Part shown: piece by piece, positions 19,711-28,256 of the stretch
Layout: every line of letters starts with the position of its first letter
Position numbering within the stretch: position 1 is the first letter of the stretch
Source: Bacillota bacterium
Lineage (GTDB): Bacteria > Bacillota > Limnochordia > Darwinibacteriales > Darwinibacteriaceae
Length of the DNA stretch: 33,291 nt
Direction: 5' to 3'
Assembly: GCA_012520315.1 (NCBI GenBank)
Contig: JAAYOM010000062.1
Span: 1-33,291, forward strand
Made by a program: the position numbers and the translations under genes
Notes under the pieces: generated by a model
Told to the model about the DNA's origin: nothing
The model's input: only the letters and a program-made list of their open reading frames with translations
The model's database searches: none

Positions 19711-19739
19711 TTTACAAAAGGGCATGTATTGTGTAATAT
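19711..19739 (+). promoter_or_regulatory. Sigma-A promoter for putative SQ catabolic operon
   Basis: TTTACA (19711-19716), exactly 17 nt, TAATAT (19734-19739). Confidence 0.65.
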
Positions 19740-19759
19740 GTTAATATAAGATTGTGATA

Positions 19760-19808
19760 GCAACATGGGTTAGCAAGTTTGTTATAGATGCTTGTGAGTT
19801 CATGTTGC
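19760..19808 (+). other. Leader hairpin in 5' UTR of the isomerase gene
   Basis: GCAACATG (19760-19767) / CATGTTGC (19801-19808), perfect 8-bp arms, with an imperfect inner helix tagcaag/cttgtga. Confidence 0.5.
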
Positions 19809-19872
19809 TTTTCAATGCAATCGGCAAGAGGATGTAGAGCTGTTACACGCAGCAGGTTCAGGAGGAATAGAA

Positions 19873-21192
19873 ATGCCACAAACAGTAAGGATTGGAGTTG
19901 TCTGCCTGGCCAGAAAGACTTACGATTTCCAAGCCGCGGCAGAAAAGTATGGGCAAACGAGGAGAAATTTGCAGAGCTTACCCAATGTAGACTGGGAGTT
20001 CATCGAGGAACTCGTGATCGAGCCTGAAGATGCCCATGCAGCGGCTAAGGTTTTATCTGCCAGGCATCTGGACGGCCTTGTGATTATCACTGGAACCTTT
20101 CAGCTCGGTCATTTAGCCCTGATACTGAAGAAGCAAATAAACAAACCGGTGTTGTTGTGGGCCTTGCAAGAGCCTCCCTACGATGGCGGAAAAATTCGCT
20201 TTAATTCAGTATGCGGTTTGAACCTCAACGCATCCAACCTTTACAAAGCAGGCTATGATGATGTCTCAACCGTGGTAGGCGATGACATTGACTTGGACTG
20301 GGTTGATGCTCTGAGGATGAAGGCGGCCTTAGAGAGTGCCCATTTAGGCATTGTTGGCTACCGTGCTGACGGCTTCTTTAACCTGGGCATTGATGAATTA
20401 GACAACTTTTCTCACACCGGCATCTTGGTGGATTATTACGAAATTGCTGAGATTGTGGCAGTAGACGTGTCGGCGGAAGAGACCAAGGATTTCTTGGCCA
20501 GGCTGACGGAGGATTTTGACTGTGCAGAGCTTACCGAGGAGCAGAAAGAAAAAGTTGCCGCCCTTTGTGTAAAGCTAAAGAGCTTTATGGAGAGGCACAG
20601 TCTGACCGCTTTAGCCATACGGTGCTGGCCCGAGTTTGCCAATATGTACGGAATATCGCCCTGCGCCTCCATGTCCATCCTCCAGTCGCAAGGCTATATC
20701 ATTGGCTGTGAGGGGGATATTCAAGGTGCCATGTCCATGCTTATCTGCGATGCGGTGGGCGAGGGGCAGACTCCATTCCTGGCAGACTTTTCTCAGGTAA
20801 ATGTGGAAGAAAATTATGCTCTCCTGTGGCATTGCGGCGTAGCTCCCCAGAATTTGTGGGACGGTCAATGTGCTCGCAGCCTTGACACCTATTTTGCCGG
20901 GGGGCGCGGAGTGACAGCGGGATTTGTGCTTAAACCGGGAGCCATTAATCTGGTGAGGATTGATTCTGCTAGAAGTAAAACTCGGCTGTATGTACAAAGA
21001 GGTACCGCGGTGCCTATGGACAAAGAACTTATGGGAACATATGCGAAGGTTGTCTTTGATAAAGACGTTGAAAAAGTATTTGACACAATATTGTCCCACG
21101 GTATTGCCCATCATTTCGCCATGATTTATTCGGAAAAGATAAGGGCGTTTAAACTTTTTGCCAAGATCATGGGCTATGAGGTAATAGAGTAG
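19873..21192 (+). CDS. L-fucose isomerase-fold sugar isomerase, proposed sulfoquinovose isomerase (SqvD/SftI-like)
   Basis: 439 aa; candidate metal ligands E280 (CEGDIQG), D305 (ADFSQVN), H320 (LWHCG), in the FucI/AraI-like C-terminal arrangement; AGGAGGA RBS. SQ assignment is from context. Confidence 0.75.
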   Translation: MPQTVRIGVVCLARKTYDFQAAAEKYGQTRRNLQSLPNVDWEFIEELVIEPEDAHAAAKVLSARHLDGLVIITGTFQLGHLALILKKQINKPVLLWALQEPPYDGGKIRFNSVCGLNLNASNLYKAGYDDVSTVVGDDIDLDWVDALRMKAALESAHLGIVGYRADGFFNLGIDELDNFSHTGILVDYYEIAEIVAVDVSAEETKDFLARLTEDFDCAELTEEQKEKVAALCVKLKSFMERHSLTALAIRCWPEFANMYGISPCASMSILQSQGYIIGCEGDIQGAMSMLICDAVGEGQTPFLADFSQVNVEENYALLWHCGVAPQNLWDGQCARSLDTYFAGGRGVTAGFVLKPGAINLVRIDSARSKTRLYVQRGTAVPMDKELMGTYAKVVFDKDVEKVFDTILSHGIAHHFAMIYSEKIRAFKLFAKIMGYEVIE

Positions 21193-21210
21193 TCTAGCGG
21201 AGGGTGTTGA

Positions 21211-23229
21211 ATGGACCTGATTCGTAAGGAAGACGGCTTTGCACTTCAAATTGACGGAAAACTTTTGATCCGCCACAGCTACGATGATCCTTGCGCCTAC
21301 CTTGGGCAAGGCAGTGAAAGGATCAAAATACACTTTGGCAATTTCAACATTAAAGATGAGATTATCACCCGCATTCCCTTGAAAAACTTTGAGATCAAAA
21401 AACATGACGGCGGCTATACCATTCTACTGTTTTACATCAACAAAAACATTGCCCTTGAAATAGAAGCATTTCAGGCAAATGGCAGGTACCGCCTTGTCAC
21501 CACGGGCAGCCATGATTACAACAGGTGCTGGCTGCGGTTCCACTCCTCTGCAGACGAGTATGTCTATGGGGGCGGGGAGCAGTATTCACACCTCAATCTC
21601 AAGGGTAAGAAGTTTCCGATCTTTGTGACAGAGCAGGGCGTAGGCAGGAATAAGAAGACGATGACTACCTTCTTAGCCGACTGTAACGATGGCGGAGGCG
21701 GCGATTATTGGACTACGTATTTTCCCCAGCCCACCTTTGTCAGCTCCCGCAAATACTATTGCCATTCAGCCAACTGCGAGTACCAGGAGCTAAACTTTGA
21801 GAACCGGGACTACCATGAGCTGCATATTTGGGGAACAGAGTTCGATCTCACCTTAGAAACAGCCCCTACGTTTACCGAACTGGTGTCTAAGCTAACCGGT
21901 CTTTTGGGCAGACAACCTCCCCTTCCCGAGTGGGCCTATAAAGGGGCTTGGCTTGGCATCCAGGGAGGCACAGACGCCTGCCGCAGCAAGCTGGCGAAAA
22001 TGAGGGAGGCAGGGGCCCAGGTCAATGTGATCTGGGCCCAGGACTGGGTTGGCCACAGGTTTACCTCCTTTGGCAAGCGCCTTATGTGGAACTGGGTCTG
22101 GAACAGGGAACTCTATCCTGACCTGGACAGGCAAATAAGGGAATGGAAACAGGAAGGCGTGCACTTCACCGCCTATGTAAACCCCTATCTGGCTGTTGAA
22201 GGCTCTCAGTTTGCAGAAGCAAAAGCAAGGGGCTACCTTGTCAAGAACCGGAACGAAGATGCTTACCTTGTGGATTTCGGGGAATTTCAGGGCGGCATAG
22301 TGGATTTAACCAATCCTAAGGCTTTCGACTGGTTTAGCGAGCTGATCATCACTAATCTGATAGATTTGGGTATTTCCGGGTGGATGGCGGATTTTGGCGA
22401 ATACTTGCCCACCGATGTTGTGCTTTTCAGCGGTGAAGGTGCAATTGCCATGCATAATAAATGGCCGGCCCTGTGGGCGAAGGTAAATTATGAAGCTCTG
22501 GTCAAGGCGGGCAAGCTTGGAGAGATCGTGTTTTTTATGCGGAGCGGGTTTACAGGCTCCCAGAAATATTCTACCGCGATTTGGGCAGGGGATCAAAATG
22601 TAGATTGGAGCCTCGACGATGGCCTGGCATCGGTTATACCGGCCGCATTGTCCTTAGGCATGTCCGGCTATGGCATACACAGCAGCGATATAGGGGGCTA
22701 CACCACCCTCTACGGCATGAAACGAACGAAAGAGCTCTTTCAGCGCTGGACCGACTTTGCCATCTTTACGCCGATTATGAGAACCCATGAAGGCAATCGC
22801 CCCGGCGACAACTGGCAGTTCGATTCCAATGCAGAAACTGTCTCCCACTTTGCCTGGGCTACCGTTATTCATGCCAAACTCAAAGCTTACATAAAAGATC
22901 TTCTGCAGGAAAATGCAGAAAGGGGAATTCCTTTGATGCGCCCCCTGTTTTTGCATTATGAAGACGATGAGAATACCTATGACCTTAAATATCAGTACCT
23001 GTTCGGCAGGGATTTGCTCGTTGCTCCTGTCTATGAACAAGGCCAGACAGTGCAAAAGCTGTACCTGCCTGAAGACGAATGGGTCTATCTCTGGGATGAT
23101 CAACAGTTTAAACAAGGCGTGGTTGAAATTGAGGCCCCCATTGGCCAGCCGGCTGTGTTCTATCGCAAGCATTCGCCGTATCAAGAAATTTTCGCAGATA
23201 TAAAAGGCTGCGGCGCCTGGCGGAAGTAG
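21211..23229 (+). CDS. yihQ: GH31 sulfoquinovosidase (YihQ-like)
   Basis: 672 aa GH31 without signal peptide. Q251, Q277, R290, W293, D394, D461, Y497 match YihQ Q262, Q288, R301, W304, D405, D472, Y508 at a constant offset of -11 (QQRWY sulfonate motif plus nucleophile and acid/base). Confidence 0.9.
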   Translation: MDLIRKEDGFALQIDGKLLIRHSYDDPCAYLGQGSERIKIHFGNFNIKDEIITRIPLKNFEIKKHDGGYTILLFYINKNIALEIEAFQANGRYRLVTTGSHDYNRCWLRFHSSADEYVYGGGEQYSHLNLKGKKFPIFVTEQGVGRNKKTMTTFLADCNDGGGGDYWTTYFPQPTFVSSRKYYCHSANCEYQELNFENRDYHELHIWGTEFDLTLETAPTFTELVSKLTGLLGRQPPLPEWAYKGAWLGIQGGTDACRSKLAKMREAGAQVNVIWAQDWVGHRFTSFGKRLMWNWVWNRELYPDLDRQIREWKQEGVHFTAYVNPYLAVEGSQFAEAKARGYLVKNRNEDAYLVDFGEFQGGIVDLTNPKAFDWFSELIITNLIDLGISGWMADFGEYLPTDVVLFSGEGAIAMHNKWPALWAKVNYEALVKAGKLGEIVFFMRSGFTGSQKYSTAIWAGDQNVDWSLDDGLASVIPAALSLGMSGYGIHSSDIGGYTTLYGMKRTKELFQRWTDFAIFTPIMRTHEGNRPGDNWQFDSNAETVSHFAWATVIHAKLKAYIKDLLQENAERGIPLMRPLFLHYEDDENTYDLKYQYLFGRDLLVAPVYEQGQTVQKLYLPEDEWVYLWDDQQFKQGVVEIEAPIGQPAVFYRKHSPYQEIFADIKGCGAWRK

Positions 23230-23358
23230 ACTTCAGTTAGGGGCAGGCCATGTATAGGAGGTGTTTGCCGAAACGCAGGACAACTGACAGGTGTTCAGTC
23301 TCGCAGGTGTACAGATGTATGGGGGGAGAATGATTGAACGGACGATGGTGATGTTTAG

Positions 23359-23379
23359 CATCTAGGCAGCGCCTGGATG
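23359..23379 (+). other. Intercistronic hairpin upstream of SBP gene
   Basis: CATCTAGGC-agc-GCCTGGATG, 9 pairs (one G-U), no U-run. Confidence 0.55.
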
Positions 23380-23413
23380 ATAGGCAAATCTAGAAATACG
23401 AGGGGGAAGTAAC

Positions 23414-24658
23414 TTGAAGGTTTTCAGGAAGACGCTTGTGCTGTTTTTGTGTACTCTCTTTGTGTTGTCGTTCGTCGGTACTGTTGCAGCACAAAAGGTA
23501 ACCCTTACCTGGCCCTGCATTTGGGTGGGCGTAGACTCTAAGGCAGAGACGATCAAGAAGTTTGTTGATGAGTTTAATAGGGAATACGCAGGTGAAATCG
23601 AGGTCATCATCGAGGAGAACTCTGACTATCAGGCTTATCGGGACAAGTTGAGAACAGCCATATCAGTAGGCCGTGTTCCAGATATCTTTACGATTGATGC
23701 GGATATTCCACTTTATCTGGAAAGCGGCAGGCTCCTGGATCTCACCAATGCCTTTAAGGATGGATGGGAGGCTGACTTTGTCGAGGGAGCACTTGCCAAT
23801 AGCACAGTGAACGGAAGAATTGTGGCCATCCCCTACGAAATGGGGCCCACTCCTGTGATGTATAACAAGAGGCTGTTACAGGAAGCAGGCTGGGATCATT
23901 TCCCCGCAACCTTTGATGAGTTGTGGCAGTGTGCCGAGGATCTCAAGGCCGCAGGCATTATTGCATTTTCCCAAATGACCGGCGAAAATGCCTGGACTTC
24001 AATGCTGTGGTACTCCCAGCTGGTGGTAGCCATTGGCGGTCCAGATGTTTACGATAATCCGAATCATCCCGCTTTTGTAGAAGCAGCAAGGGTTCTGAAG
24101 AAGATGTACGACTATACGACCATTGACGCAGTGGGCGCAGGAGCCGCTGTATCCGGCGGTCATTTCTTGGCAGAAAGAACCGCCATCTTCATGAACGGTC
24201 CCTGGTACATCGGCAGGCTGGAAAGGGAAGGCTCAAACAATATGTATGAACATGTAGCCATTGCCCCTTGCCCAGTCTATGAAGGGGGCGCGGGCAGCCA
24301 GGGCGGTTATATCGGCAACCCGCAGGCGCTTTTGGCCGCAGGCGCAACAGACGATGAGGCCAAGGCCGCTGCAGCCATCAAGTTCTTGAAGTATATTACT
24401 GATCCAGACAGGGTGGCAGAACTGAGCGCAGCATCGGGAGCGCTGTTCTATGTAAAGAGCGGTGAATTAGAATTCGAAATGGAAAGACTGCAGGCTGAGA
24501 TGGTTGAGCAGGTCAACCAGGCACCCTATATTGTCGGCCATTTCGAGTACATGAGTCCTGCCAGAGTTTATAATGAGTTCCCCATGGCCCTGTCCGGGCT
24601 TGTGCTGGGTGAATTGACACCGGAAGAGTTTGTAGAGCAGCTGAACGCCAAGAGATAG
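23414..24658 (+). CDS. ABC transporter extracellular solute-binding protein (family 1)
   Basis: Signal peptide then 'KVTLTWPCIWVGVDSKAETIKKFVDEFNREYAGEIEVII', 'PYEMGPTPVMYNKRLLQEAGWDHFPATFDELWQCAEDLKAAGI'. TTG start. Confidence 0.93.
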   Translation: MKVFRKTLVLFLCTLFVLSFVGTVAAQKVTLTWPCIWVGVDSKAETIKKFVDEFNREYAGEIEVIIEENSDYQAYRDKLRTAISVGRVPDIFTIDADIPLYLESGRLLDLTNAFKDGWEADFVEGALANSTVNGRIVAIPYEMGPTPVMYNKRLLQEAGWDHFPATFDELWQCAEDLKAAGIIAFSQMTGENAWTSMLWYSQLVVAIGGPDVYDNPNHPAFVEAARVLKKMYDYTTIDAVGAGAAVSGGHFLAERTAIFMNGPWYIGRLEREGSNNMYEHVAIAPCPVYEGGAGSQGGYIGNPQALLAAGATDDEAKAAAAIKFLKYITDPDRVAELSAASGALFYVKSGELEFEMERLQAEMVEQVNQAPYIVGHFEYMSPARVYNEFPMALSGLVLGELTPEEFVEQLNAKR

Positions 24659-24667
24659 AACGGACAG

Positions 24668-24690
24668 CCCTTCCCCCTAGCGGGGAAGGG
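24668..24690 (+). other. Intercistronic hairpin downstream of SBP gene
   Basis: CCCTTCCCC-ctagc-GGGGAAGGG, perfect 9-bp arms, no U-run. Confidence 0.75.
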
Positions 24691-24720
24691 CCCTAATCAA
24701 GCTGGAAGAGGAGGCAGGCC

Positions 24721-25590
24721 ATGAATGTAAAGCGAGAAGACAGGGTGGGTATAGCAGTCTTCCTCACACCGGTTTTGGTGCTCTTTACCTTGTTTTTCAT
24801 CTTCCCAATCATCTACTTGATCATAGTAAGCTTTGTGGAATGGTCCGGTTTGGACACTCCAGCCTTTGTCGGTTTCCAGAACTATCTGCGCATATTTAAC
24901 GATAAAGTCTTCATTCGATCCATTAGCAATAACTTGATCTGGGCACTTTGCGCCGGCTTTATCCAGGTGCCTCTAGCGGTGTTGGCGGCCCTGATGCTGT
25001 CATACAGACCGAGGGGCTGGAAAATTTTCAGGACAGTCTATTTTTTCCCTAAAGTGATCTCCGCAATCGCCTTGGCCACCCTCTGGTCGGCGGTCTATAA
25101 CGCACAGTACGGTCTGCTCAACGGGCTGTTGAGAGTGATCGGCCTTGGGCATTTGCAGACCAACTGGCTGGGCACCTTGAAAACAGCGTTTCCCTCGGTG
25201 CTGATTTATTGGCTCTTTTACATTGGCTACTACATGATCATTGTCCTCGCCGATATCCAGGGCATACCGCAAGACTATTATGAGGCGGCGGAAATTGATG
25301 GGGCTGGCCGGATTCGCCAGAGCCTGAATATTACGCTTCCCCTGGCCAAAACATCCATAGTAACTTGCATCCTCTTGGCTATGATCGACGGCCTCAGGCA
25401 GTTTGCAGAAGTGTACATTCTGACCAACGGAGGACCGGCCAACAGGACATCTGTGATGGTGCTCTATTTGTACAAAGAGATGCAGAACTATTCCTACGGC
25501 ACATCTAGCGCCGCAGCAGTAGTGCTGATAGCTATTGGAACTGTGGTCATCTTGACGATCAAAAACACGCTAGGCCGGGAAAACTTGTGA
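24721..25590 (+). CDS. ABC sugar transporter permease (MalF/UgpA type)
   Basis: 289 aa; EAA loop 'YYEAAEIDGAGRIRQSLNITLPLAK'. Confidence 0.93.
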   Translation: MNVKREDRVGIAVFLTPVLVLFTLFFIFPIIYLIIVSFVEWSGLDTPAFVGFQNYLRIFNDKVFIRSISNNLIWALCAGFIQVPLAVLAALMLSYRPRGWKIFRTVYFFPKVISAIALATLWSAVYNAQYGLLNGLLRVIGLGHLQTNWLGTLKTAFPSVLIYWLFYIGYYMIIVLADIQGIPQDYYEAAEIDGAGRIRQSLNITLPLAKTSIVTCILLAMIDGLRQFAEVYILTNGGPANRTSVMVLYLYKEMQNYSYGTSSAAAVVLIAIGTVVILTIKNTLGRENL

Positions 25591-25606
25591 GTTGGGGGGA
25601 TGCACT

Positions 25607-26452
25607 GTGAGGTTCAGAAACGTATCAGCAGGCTCTTTCTTGCTAAACCTGGTAAAATGGGCAGTTTTGCTACTATTATTTGTGTACGCGGTCTTTCCTG
25701 TGCTCTGGCTTGCTGTTGCCTCTTTGAAAACGAACGGCGAGCTAATGGCAAATCCTTTTTCATTGCCGGAAATATGGCAGTTTCAGAATTACAAAAAGGC
25801 CCTTACAGTTTCCGGTATAGCTAGGCTGATGTTGAACTCAGTCATTATCTCTTCCTTGGCTACACTTCTTAATATCTTAATTGCGTCCATGGGCGCTTAC
25901 ACACTTTCAAGATTCAAGTTTAGGGGCAATCAGTTCTTAAAGGTATTGTTTTCATCTGGAATACTTATTCCCCTCAATGCGTTGATGATACCCTACTTTG
26001 TTCTGGTTAACAGCATCGGCCTCTATAACACTATGGGAGGGCTGATCCTGGTTTACACCGCAATTGGCATACCGATTTCCACCTTCATTATTATGGGATT
26101 TATGGCCTCGGTGCCAGACGAATTGGAAGAGGCAGCGATAATAGATGGAGCCTGTTTCTACAAAAGGTTTTTCACAATAGTTTTCCCCCTTTCTCGGGCC
26201 GGTGTTGTAACCGCGGGAACATTCCAGTTTTTAACCTGCTGGAATGAGTTTGTCTACGCTAATCTGCTGACTTCTTCACAGGCGGTGAGAACAGTTCAGC
26301 TGGGGATCCGCTATTTCACCAATCAGTTTGCCACTGACTATGTATCCATGTATGCTGCCATCATCATCAGTATCCTGCCCAGCATATTAGCTTATGTGCT
26401 CTTCCAGAACCAAATAATTGCCGGGCTCACAAGCGGTGCTGTCAAAGGCTGA
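25607..26452 (+). CDS. ABC sugar transporter permease (MalG/UgpE type)
   Basis: EAA loop 'ELEEAAIIDGACFYKRFFTIVFPLSRAG'; GTG start after GGGGGGA. Confidence 0.92.
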   Translation: MRFRNVSAGSFLLNLVKWAVLLLLFVYAVFPVLWLAVASLKTNGELMANPFSLPEIWQFQNYKKALTVSGIARLMLNSVIISSLATLLNILIASMGAYTLSRFKFRGNQFLKVLFSSGILIPLNALMIPYFVLVNSIGLYNTMGGLILVYTAIGIPISTFIIMGFMASVPDELEEAAIIDGACFYKRFFTIVFPLSRAGVVTAGTFQFLTCWNEFVYANLLTSSQAVRTVQLGIRYFTNQFATDYVSMYAAIIISILPSILAYVLFQNQIIAGLTSGAVKG

Positions 26453-26473
26453 TTTGAAGAGGAGTGATTTCAG

Positions 26474-27295
26474 GTGATTAAAGATAAAAGCTTCTTTGCA
26501 GAAAAAAGCAGGGAAATCCGGAGGCTGACTGTGGAATGCATCGGGGATCTGGGTGTTGGCCATTTAGGCGGATGTCTGTCAGTGATAGATGTTCTAACAG
26601 TACTATATTATTCGGTTATGAACGTAGATCCCAAGAATCCATGTAGGGAGGGAAGGGATCGCCTGGTGTTATCGAAAGGGCATGCTGGGCCAGCCTTGTA
26701 TTCTATTCTGGCTGACAAAGGATTCTTTCCTAAAGAAGAATTGTTTACGTTAAATAGGGCCGGGACTAATCTGCCCAGCCATTGCGATATGTTGCGAACT
26801 CCTGGTGTGGATATGACAACTGGCGCTCTTGGGCAAGGTTTTTCCTGTGCGGTGGGAATCGCCATTGGTTCGAAGATCAAGAAAGACAACGCTACTGTCT
26901 ATGCCGTCATCGGCGACGGCGAGAGCCAGGAGGGCCAAATTTGGGAAGCTGCCATGTATGCCGCCCATCGGAGGCTGGATAACCTGATCGCTTGTACTGA
27001 TTATAATAAACTGCAGATTGACGGTCCGACTGAGGAAATCAACACCTTGGGGGACTTAGGCGCGAAGTGGGCCAGTTTTGACTGGTTTGTTCAAAGGGTA
27101 GACGGCCATGATCACCTTGCCATATTAACAGCCATTGAAAGGGCGAAGACAAACAGCGATGGTCGGCCTTCCATGATCATCCTGGATACGGTTAAAGGCA
27201 AGGGAGTCTCCTTTATTGAGGAGGCGGGAGCGAACAATCACAATATGCCCATAACTTCGGAGCAGGTACAAATCGCTTTAAAGGAACTAAGTTAG
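26474..27295 (+). CDS. Transketolase N-terminal (ThDP-binding) subunit, proposed SqwG-type
   Basis: 273 aa; 'LSKGHAGPALYSILADKGF', 'TTGALGQGFSCAVGIAIG', 'GDGESQEGQIWEAAMYAAHRRLDNLIACTDYNKLQIDG'. Confidence 0.92.
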   Translation: MIKDKSFFAEKSREIRRLTVECIGDLGVGHLGGCLSVIDVLTVLYYSVMNVDPKNPCREGRDRLVLSKGHAGPALYSILADKGFFPKEELFTLNRAGTNLPSHCDMLRTPGVDMTTGALGQGFSCAVGIAIGSKIKKDNATVYAVIGDGESQEGQIWEAAMYAAHRRLDNLIACTDYNKLQIDGPTEEINTLGDLGAKWASFDWFVQRVDGHDHLAILTAIERAKTNSDGRPSMIILDTVKGKGVSFIEEAGANNHNMPITSEQVQIALKELS

Positions 27296-27306
27296 GGGGT
27301 GTCGAG

Positions 27307-28239
27307 ATGGAAATGCGTGCCATTTTTGCGGCAGAACTGGATCAAATGATGGAAAAGGACGAGCGGGTGGTAGTAATAGATGCGGATCTATCTAAAGCCA
27401 ACGGAACACTCTTTTTAAGGGGGAAATATCCAGAGAGGGCCTTTGATGTCGGGGTTGCGGAGCAGAACATGGCATCGATTGCCGCAGGCCTTGCCTCTTA
27501 TGGATTTGTTCCTTTCATTACTTCCTTCTGCCCCTTTGCAACCCGGCGAATTTGTGATCAGCTTGCCGTTTCCATTGCCTATGCTAGGCAAAATGTGAAA
27601 ATTGTCGGTTCCGATCCGGGAATCTCTGCCGAACTCAACGGCGGAACACACATGGGTATGGAAGACATAGCCATTATGCGGTCTATACCTTCCATGGTGG
27701 TTTTCGAGCCGGTGGACGGCATTCAGCTCAAGAAAGCGATGCCGCAAATCCTCAAGCATGAAGGCCCTGTGTATTTAAGGCTTTTCCGCAAAAAGCGTCC
27801 GCAAATATTCAATGAAGATTATGAGTTCGACCTCTTTAAGGCCGATGTATTAAAGGAAGGCCGCGACGTGTCAATTATAGCATCGGGAATTATGGTAGAA
27901 GAGGCCCTCAAGGCCCACGCGGAACTCAAGAGCCAGGGCATTGAAGCGGAAGTCATTAATGTTCATACGCTCAAGCCCCTGGACAGCGAGGTAATATTAA
28001 AGTCGGTACAAAAGACCGGCTGTGCAGTCACGGCGGAAAATCACAACATTATTGGCGGCTTGCGCAGCGCCGTAGCGGAAACAATTTCGGAATATTTCCC
28101 CGTACCCCTCAAGAGTGTGGGGGTTCAGGATGTTTTCGGCGAAGTGGGCAGACTGGAGGAACTCAAAGACATCTTTGGGCTTACGGCTGAGACCATAGCA
28201 GTGCAAGCCCGTAAGGCAATAGCCGCAAAAAACAGCTAA
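27307..28239 (+). CDS. Transketolase C-terminal (Pyr plus C-domain) subunit, proposed SqwH-type
   Basis: 310 aa; 'VVVIDADLSKANGTLF', 'FDVGVAEQNMASIAAGLASYGFVPFITSF', 'THMGMEDIAIMRSIP'. Confidence 0.92.
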   Translation: MEMRAIFAAELDQMMEKDERVVVIDADLSKANGTLFLRGKYPERAFDVGVAEQNMASIAAGLASYGFVPFITSFCPFATRRICDQLAVSIAYARQNVKIVGSDPGISAELNGGTHMGMEDIAIMRSIPSMVVFEPVDGIQLKKAMPQILKHEGPVYLRLFRKKRPQIFNEDYEFDLFKADVLKEGRDVSIIASGIMVEEALKAHAELKSQGIEAEVINVHTLKPLDSEVILKSVQKTGCAVTAENHNIIGGLRSAVAETISEYFPVPLKSVGVQDVFGEVGRLEELKDIFGLTAETIAVQARKAIAAKNS

Positions 28240-28256
28240 AGACTGGAGGACGAGCA

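Noticed and set aside
20611-21405. 264-aa ORF on the minus strand
   Set aside because: Fully antisense to the isomerase and GH31 genes, which have clear family motifs; the translation shows no recognisable domain, so treated as spurious.
22654-23184. 176-aa minus-strand ORF inside the GH31 gene
   Set aside because: Antisense to well-supported GH31 coding sequence; no independent evidence.
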